Assembly (NCBI GenBank): GCA_017549285.1
Contig: JAFYVE010000027.1
Location: 1 to 64,000 of the forward strand
Direction: 5' to 3'
From: Clostridia bacterium
Lineage (GTDB): Bacteria; Bacillota; Clostridia; Oscillospirales; Acutalibacteraceae
DNA length: 64,000 nucleotides
Positions 60,012-64,000 of this stretch are shown here, piece after piece (within the stretch, counting starts at the first letter, position 1; each line of letters opens with the position of its first letter). A model generated the notes under the pieces. That model had not been told where the DNA came from. It made no database searches and saw only the letters and a program-made list of their open reading frames with translations. The translations under genes were made by a program, and so were the position numbers.

Positions 60012-60480
60012 TGTTTTTCTCCTTTAAAAATTGTAAAAGTCCCGTACATCCGTCATAGATATCATTGTAAGCCACATCAAAACGGTCAGAATACCACGGG
60101 TCGGCAACATCACCTTTACGGGATGTGAAATCCATCATTTTACAAACTTTGCCGTCGGGGTCTGAGCCTAAAATTCTCATTGCATTTCGGACATTGTTTG
60201 AATCCATACAGATGAACATATCGTAATTGTTGTAATCGCTCTTTTTAAGCTGAACGGCACGCTTGCCTTCGCAGGTGATGCCGTGTTTTGCAAGTTCCGC
60301 CTTTGCAGGGGGATAAACAGGATTACCGATGCCGTTCCATATCTCTTCCGTGCTTGTGGCAGAAGATGAAACAATATATTTATGAGAAAGATTGTTTTCT
60401 TCAATCATCTTTCTGAAAATAAACTCTGCCATAGGTGAACGGCAGATGTTCCCGTGGCAGACGAACATTATTTTTGTCAT
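60004..60480 (-). CDS. Low-molecular-weight protein tyrosine phosphatase
   Basis: A 158-residue LMW-PTP. The P-loop CHGNICRS (Cys8, Arg14) is intact, and the acidic general-acid loop reads VADPWYSDRFD near residue 125. Members dephosphorylate protein tyrosine (or arginine) residues; no kinase partner is adjacent. First gene of a unit with DUF4317. GGAG is seen upstream of the start. Confidence 0.9.
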   Translation of the reverse strand: MTKIMFVCHGNICRSPMAEFIFRKMIEENNLSHKYIVSSSATSTEEIWNGIGNPVYPPAKAELAKHGITCEGKRAVQLKKSDYNNYDMFICMDSNNVRNAMRILGSDPDGKVCKMMDFTSRKGDVADPWYSDRFDVAYNDIYDGCTGLLQFLKEKNND

Positions 60481-60539
60481 AAAATCACGCTCCGTTGATT
60501 TTTGTCAGACCGTATGGGTGTTATTATATCATATAAATA

Positions 60540-60566
60540 AAACAACCGCAACCTTAAAAGTTGCGG
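60540..60566 (-). terminator. Terminator of HTH gene
   Basis: Stem CCGCAAC / GTTGCGG, loop about 7 bases; TTGTTTTATT tail on the minus strand. Confidence 0.75.
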
Positions 60567-60575
60567 AGTATGATA

Positions 60576-60986
60576 TTATTCTTTATTCAATTTGCAGATT
60601 CCGTTTATTTTATATAGTTTTCCGTAATCAAAATGGATATTTACAGAATTTAAGCCGTCTGATAATACAGCTTCTGACTGATTAAAAAGTTTTTTACCCT
60701 GAAATACGGCAAATCTTATTTTGCTGTCATCTTCCCACGGCATAGTGTCAACAAGAGAAAATACAGGTTCTGTATTTATCTTCCTGCCGAATAATTCATC
60801 AATTGAAATGTCAAAAACCTCTGCAATAACGGGTAAAAGCATAATATCGGGAGAAGAGAGCTGTTGTTCCCATTTCGAAACTGCCTGTGATGAAATATTG
60901 AGCCTGACTGCAAGTTCTTCCTGTGTCATTGCGTTAAGTCTTCTGTAATATGCAATTCTGTTACCGATTGATAAGTTGTTATTCAT
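60576..60986 (-). CDS. Cro/CI-type helix-turn-helix regulator
   Basis: A 136-residue XRE-family regulator: N-terminal helix-turn-helix (GNRIAYYRRLNAMTQEELAVRLNISSQAVSKWEQQLSSPDIMLLPVIAEVFDISIDELFGR, residues 8-68) and a C-terminal part of about 65 residues with beta character (SKIRFAVFQGKKLFN...). The latter is found in some clostridial regulators and may bind a ligand or partner. AAAGGA precedes the start. Target unknown; its own promoter region was not clearly resolved. Confidence 0.85.
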   Translation of the reverse strand: MNNNLSIGNRIAYYRRLNAMTQEELAVRLNISSQAVSKWEQQLSSPDIMLLPVIAEVFDISIDELFGRKINTEPVFSLVDTMPWEDDSKIRFAVFQGKKLFNQSEAVLSDGLNSVNIHFDYGKLYKINGICKLNKE

Positions 60987-61293
60987 AACGTTACCGTCCT
61001 TTCACATTTCTTGATTATATAATAACAGAGCTTAAAAAGAATTTAAAGATAACGGATTGATTATTTCTGTTACTGTTGGTTTAGTATGAGAAATATACGT
61101 CTGCGTAAATCGGATAACTTATCTTATGGTTATATAAAAAATTCCGATAAAAACTTCTCGGGATTTTTTCTGAAGACTAACCATAATTTTAATACAAATG
61201 CACCCCCTTTTGAGATTAGTGGGTGCAAAGTCATTTCAAGGGGTGCATTTTTGAGCCAAAGGGGGTGCAAGTTCCCTGTTTAAGAATAAAAGA
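60987..61293. repeat. Intergenic with GGGTGCA repeats (61199-61269)
   Basis: No convincing gene lies here. TGCACCCCCTTT (61199-61210) and AAAGGGGGTGCA (61258-61269) are perfect 12-bp inverted arms, and GGGTGCA recurs in direct orientation at 61221, 61241 and 61263, about two helical turns apart. A small open frame at 61086-61283 was rejected. Confidence 0.6.
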
Positions 61294-61659
61294 TTAGTCA
61301 AATGTGATGTCGATAGATTGGCAATACAGGCTAAAGAAAGTGTGATTTACAAGATGAATTTGAACTTCAAGAATGCCTTTATTGAGCCATCGTTCTCCGT
61401 AATTGAAATCTTTATCATATGTAGCAAACAACATTTGTATAAACGGTGTGGAGTTGTTGTCCTGAACTTCATGAACCTCTGCATGATCGATCATTTGATC
61501 ATCCCAAATCAATAAATTTGTCAAACCAATGAAACCATTGAATTTTACAATGAGTTGTTTTTGTAATGTATAATTGAAAACAAATAATGTCGCACAATTG
61601 TACTCTATCTCTATTTTCTCAATATCACTATCCGCCCAATCAATGTCACAAAAATTCAT
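61294..61659 (-). CDS. Orphan protein of unknown function
   Basis: A 121-residue acidic protein, not recognised. It shows no signal peptide, membrane helix or catalytic motif; IEKIEIEYNCATLFVFNYTLQKQLIVKFNGFIGLTNLLIWDDQMI has alternating hydrophobics suggesting a beta-rich fold. AAAGGAGG nine bases before ATG 61659 is an excellent ribosome binding site, so it is probably expressed. Codons are more AT-rich than in neighbours (many TTA, ATA and AAT), and it sits among repeats beside tRNA-Ser, consistent with acquisition by transfer. An immunity or antitoxin role is possible but unsupported. Confidence 0.6.
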   Translation of the reverse strand: MNFCDIDWADSDIEKIEIEYNCATLFVFNYTLQKQLIVKFNGFIGLTNLLIWDDQMIDHAEVHEVQDNNSTPFIQMLFATYDKDFNYGERWLNKGILEVQIHLVNHTFFSLYCQSIDITFD

Positions 61660-61689
61660 TTTAACGCCTCCTTTGTAAAACTATTCTAT

Positions 61690-61718
61690 CATATAACAAA
61701 GTATAATTCAACGATTAT
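61690..61718 (-). promoter_or_regulatory. Promoter of orphan gene
   Basis: On the minus strand TTGAAT, 17-bp spacer (TATACTTTGTTATATGA) and TAGAAT, spanning roughly these positions. It overlaps the palindrome CAACGAT-T-ATCGTTG (61709-61723). Confidence 0.55.
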
Positions 61719-61754
61719 CGTTGCAATTTAACGATTATCTGTCTTTTAACGATT
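61709..61754. promoter_or_regulatory. Direct repeats AACGATTATC upstream of orphan gene
   Basis: AACGATTATC at 61710 and 61730 and a third, partial AACGATT at 61748, spacing about 20 and 18 bp. The first is part of a 15-bp palindrome. They lie just upstream of the -35 element of the orphan promoter: candidate operator array. Confidence 0.5.
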
Positions 61755-61763
61755 TGAAATGAT

Positions 61764-61923
61764 ATATCGCTGGTGCGATATGATATACGGCATTGCTGTA
61801 TGATATACTTGCTATGCAAGCATGATATAATATCCGTTCCTTCATATGCCGTAGGCATATATCATCCACCGAAGGTGGGTATCATATCGAAGATATATCA
61901 CCCGTTCTGAGAGGAACGGATAT
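61764..61923. repeat. Hairpin array near tRNA-Ser, possible structured RNA
   Basis: Hairpins ATATCGC-TGGT-GCGATAT, ATACGGCA/TGCTGTAT, CTTGC-TAT-GCAAG, then an 11-bp outer stem ATATCCGTTCC (61830-61840) / GGAACGGATAT (61913-61923) enclosing ATATGCC-GTA-GGCATAT, CCACC-GAA-GGTGG and ATATC-GAA-GATAT. Linkers of ATATCA type recall the array at 26169-26323. No gene. Confidence 0.65.
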
Positions 61924-61927
61924 CATT

Positions 61928-61964
61928 GAAAACACCCTCATTGTATCACAATGAGGGTGTTTTC
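61928..61964 (-). terminator. Terminator of tRNA-Ser
   Basis: Long perfect stem with arms GAAAACACCCTCATTGT and its complement, 3-base loop, TTTTC tail on the minus strand. Confidence 0.88.
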
Positions 61965-61965
61965 A

Positions 61966-62054
61966 TGGCGGAGACGGAGAGATTCGAACTCTCGAGCCTT
62001 TTCAGGCTAACGCATTTCGAGTGCGCCCCGTTATGACCACTTCGATACGTCTCC
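61966..62054 (-). tRNA. tRNA-Ser (CGA)
   Basis: 89-nt class II tRNA with encoded CCA. Acceptor GGAGACG/CGTCTCC, discriminator G, anticodon loop CTCGAAA (anticodon CGA), long variable arm (AGCCTGAAAAGGCT), T-arm AGAGTTCGAATCTCT. Confidence 0.95.
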
Positions 62055-62133
62055 TTGATATTGCTAAATTAGTTTATCAAAGTATAGGGGTTTTGTCAAT
62101 AGAAATTGCTGTTTTTTATATTGTCAAACTGAT

Positions 62134-62165
62134 TAAGAAAAGAGATGCCTCATACGAAGCATCTC
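62134..62165 (-). terminator. Terminator of GPH symporter gene
   Basis: Stem GAGATGC / GCATCTC, 10-base loop, TTTTCTTAAT tail on the minus strand. Confidence 0.75.
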
Positions 62166-62172
62166 CTGATAA

Positions 62173-63600
62173 TCAATATTTTCTTGAAAGCTGAGCTTCT
62201 GCGTCTTCTCTTGTTATTTCACCGCTGTTTGCTTTTGCCATAATTTCAACGTCCTTATCGTTGAGCTTATAGAATACATAGAATGCCATTGAAATCACAT
62301 AGCCTATAACGGGAACGAGTGCGTAAGTCAGCCACAGCCCGTTTATAGCTTCGGGAGTCTGAGTAACACCGCTTGCTGCAAGTTCTTCAAAGCTTGCGGC
62401 AGTAACCTCTTTCCATCCGAACCAGCCGAGAATAATCATAGCCATTGATGATGAAACAGCGGCTGTGATTTTTGCAGAGAATGTCTGGATAGCAAACGTG
62501 ATACCCTTTGCATCGGTGCCTGTCTTGAATTTACCGTATTCCGCACAGTCAGGTGTGAACATAAAGTTCATAATGCCCACAATTGAAGCGGGAACCGTTC
62601 TGAGAACATTGAGCGCAATAAATACCCATATATTACCGTATCCGCAGATAAAGATAAGTGCACTTGTGATGATAATACCCACGTTACTCCAGAAATAAAC
62701 CTTGAACTTATCGTGTTTTCTGATAATAATCGGGACAAGCAATGCGGCAATTAGCTGTGCAGGAGTTGTGATTGCTCCGATAACAAGACTGAATAATGAA
62801 TCACCGAAAAGGTAATATGACGCAATAATGCCGAGAGTGTTGTTTGTCAGGAATGAATTTGCAACGATGAATCCGCCGTAATAAATAAGGAGATATTTAT
62901 TTTTTATAAGATATCTGAACATTTCGATAAGTGAAAAATTCTCTTCACTTTCGCTTCTGACATAGTTTCTTTCTTTACCCGTAAGACCGATGGGGATCAT
63001 AACAATCGCACCGATGATTGAAGCAATAACAACTGTCCAGGTGTAGCTTAACCCCACTTTTTCGCTGGGAAGAATGGTAAATATGCCTGTGATAAGGGCA
63101 ATACCTACACCGCTTAAAATCTGTCTTCTTGACATAAGGGTGTTTCTCTCATCAAGGTTTGAAGTGATTGTTGTAACCATTGTGTAAATGGGCACATCGC
63201 AGATTGTGTATGCTGTATCCCAGAAAATATATGCAAGGGCAAACCAGAGAAGCTTTACTGTTTCACTTGCCGCTGTGGGAATAGCAAAAAGAATGATTGA
63301 TGCGGCAGGAATGAGAAGTGTTGAAATTCTTACCCAGGGAAGACATTTCTGCCCGTTTTTAAACTTGATTTTGTCAAAAATAGCACCGAAAAGAGCATCG
63401 TTCACAGCGTCCCATACTTTGACTGCAAGCACAACAACGCCTGCTTTTGCCATATCGATACCTGTCATCATAAGGTATGTTGTAAGATAACTTGCAACGA
63501 GGAAATAGAAGATGTTCTGTCCCGTGAAATAGACGAGATAAGAATTTCTTTCAATAGGAGAAGTCTGCCAGCTAACGGCAATTTTTTTTTCTTTAGCCAT
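62173..63600 (-). CDS. GPH-family sugar:cation symporter (MelB-like)
   Basis: A 475-residue membrane protein with about 12 helices of the glycoside-pentoside-hexuronide:cation symporter family. Signatures are NSYLVYFTGQNIFYFLVASYLTTYLM at the N-terminus, KVWDAVNDALFGAIFDKIKFKNGQKCLPWVRISTLLIP with the acidic cation-site residues, and the DERNTLMSRRQILSG loop. Substrate unknown; a fucosylated or other oligosaccharide cannot be excluded given the nearby hydrolases. AGGAGG precedes the start. The downstream gene at the window edge is on the same strand, so it lies upstream in transcription by 45 bp. Confidence 0.88.
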   Translation of the reverse strand: MAKEKKIAVSWQTSPIERNSYLVYFTGQNIFYFLVASYLTTYLMMTGIDMAKAGVVVLAVKVWDAVNDALFGAIFDKIKFKNGQKCLPWVRISTLLIPAASIILFAIPTAASETVKLLWFALAYIFWDTAYTICDVPIYTMVTTITSNLDERNTLMSRRQILSGVGIALITGIFTILPSEKVGLSYTWTVVIASIIGAIVMIPIGLTGKERNYVRSESEENFSLIEMFRYLIKNKYLLIYYGGFIVANSFLTNNTLGIIASYYLFGDSLFSLVIGAITTPAQLIAALLVPIIIRKHDKFKVYFWSNVGIIITSALIFICGYGNIWVFIALNVLRTVPASIVGIMNFMFTPDCAEYGKFKTGTDAKGITFAIQTFSAKITAAVSSSMAMIILGWFGWKEVTAASFEELAASGVTQTPEAINGLWLTYALVPVIGYVISMAFYVFYKLNDKDVEIMAKANSGEITREDAEAQLSRKY

Positions 63601-63645
63601 AAAATGACCTCCTGTTTGTATTATGGATTTGTTTTAACAGTCAGC

Positions 63646-64000
63646 TCAGTATTCTGTTACATTCTTTGTGTCGAACGGCTCGTTATTACCTTTGAGAATA
63701 TTCTCGTTATAGAAATCACTCTTGTATTTATATTTTTTGCTTATCAAATTCCAGCCTTTTTCACCGCCGTGTTCTTCAAACAGAGTGGGAGTGTCTGAGA
63801 AAAGGTTTGTTCCGAGTGCAAGTCTGTCTCCTTCAATTTTTACACCGAGCCCTGCAAGAATTGTGGGGAACATATCTGCATTGTACCACCAACGGTTATG
63901 AAGTTTTTCTTCGGGAATTTCACCTACAGACGGTGCCGGATTAAGAATGAGATTGAATGTTGTTCTGAGATAGTCTTCGCTGAAATTCTCAAAGAATTTT
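63646..64000 (-). CDS. Sulfatase/LTA-synthase-like protein, 3' end only
   Basis: The last 117 residues of a protein whose 5' part lies beyond the window; the frame is open from the edge through to TGA at 63648-63646. NRWWYNADMFPTILAGLGVKIEGDRLALGTNLFSDTPTLFEEHGG is the C-terminal pattern of the alkaline-phosphatase-like sulfatase/phosphoglycerol transferase group (OpgB/LTA synthase type), enzymes that usually decorate membrane glycolipids or wall polymers. The catalytic threonine region is outside the window, so activity cannot be judged. It is probably co-transcribed with the GPH symporter gene. Confidence 0.72.
   Translation of the reverse strand, partial: KFFENFSEDYLRTTFNLILNPAPSVGEIPEEKLHNRWWYNADMFPTILAGLGVKIEGDRLALGTNLFSDTPTLFEEHGGEKGWNLISKKYKYKSDFYNENILKGNNEPFDTKNVTEY

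Noticed and set aside
61086-61283. 65-codon open frame on the plus strand
   Set aside because: No ribosome binding site; it runs across the GGGTGCA repeats and has no recognisable protein character.

Overview
The window looks like a chromosomal segment of a strictly anaerobic, fermentative Gram-positive bacterium of the Ruminococcus/Oscillospiraceae type (Clostridia). The pointers are a SigK-type sporulation sigma factor, an AdhE/[FeFe]-hydrogenase fermentation cluster under a Rex repressor, a T-box leader on ileS, dockerin-type modules on a secreted protein, low-to-moderate GC with AAAGGAGG-type ribosome binding sites, and a DUF4317 gene. No rRNA operon, prophage, transposase or CRISPR array was seen.

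Layout. 1-2.7 kb: sigK (minus strand), a LysR regulator and an ECF-type membrane S component. 2.7-11.8 kb: the most interesting region, one co-directional run with no internal terminator: rex, adhE, an APH-fold kinase, two small thioredoxin-like [2Fe-2S] proteins, a PAS-containing sensory-type [FeFe] hydrogenase (HydS), a PP2C/SpoIIE-type phosphatase and a catalytic-type [FeFe] hydrogenase (HydA2), closed by a strong terminator. A near-consensus Rex operator lies 24 bp before rex. From memory, the same gene set was described as one transcription unit in Ruminococcus albus 7, so the system is known in outline, but how kinase, phosphatase and sensory hydrogenase work together is not. 11.8-20.3 kb: small P-loop kinase, GH13 alpha-glucosidase, flavodiiron protein, a solute:sodium symporter with an acyl-CoA ligase, and a Gfo/Idh/MocA oxidoreductase. 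20.7-26.2 kb: two tandem, paralogous polar amino-acid ABC transporters with a TrpR-like regulator between them. 26.3-32.2 kb: tRNA-Leu, then malQ-parE-parC on the minus strand. 32.3-41.7 kb: small membrane proteins, CapA-like protein, secG, tRNA-Lys, an S23-type four-helix protein, a class A PBP with an SH3 membrane protein and ruvX, nadE and yebC. 41.7-48.8 kb: a 1171-residue secreted repeat protein ending in a dockerin, then a T-box and ileS. 48.8-64 kb: redox enzymes, a lipoprotein, a CofE-like ligase, a fucosidase/beta-helix/nitroreductase operon, flavin reductase, DUF4317, LMW phosphatase, a Cro/CI regulator, an orphan gene, tRNA-Ser, a GPH sugar symporter and the 3' end of a sulfatase/LTA-synthase-like gene.

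Between the genes lies a second layer. A family of terminal-inverted-repeat elements (ends CAATAATTTGTCGGGAT-like, seven copies or solo ends) sits at the 3' ends of genes. Several copies start exactly at the stop codon, and the longer copies carry interchangeable hairpin modules. Further repeats are a separate 265-bp element with TAGGGTGACAGGAA ends inside an ABC-transporter operon, and two arrays of short hairpins linked by ATATCA-type spacers near tRNA-Leu and tRNA-Ser. Promoters of the TTGACA-17-TATAAT type are unusually easy to read throughout.

All calls were made by reading the sequence, without database searches. Family names rest on recognised motifs and remembered homologues.
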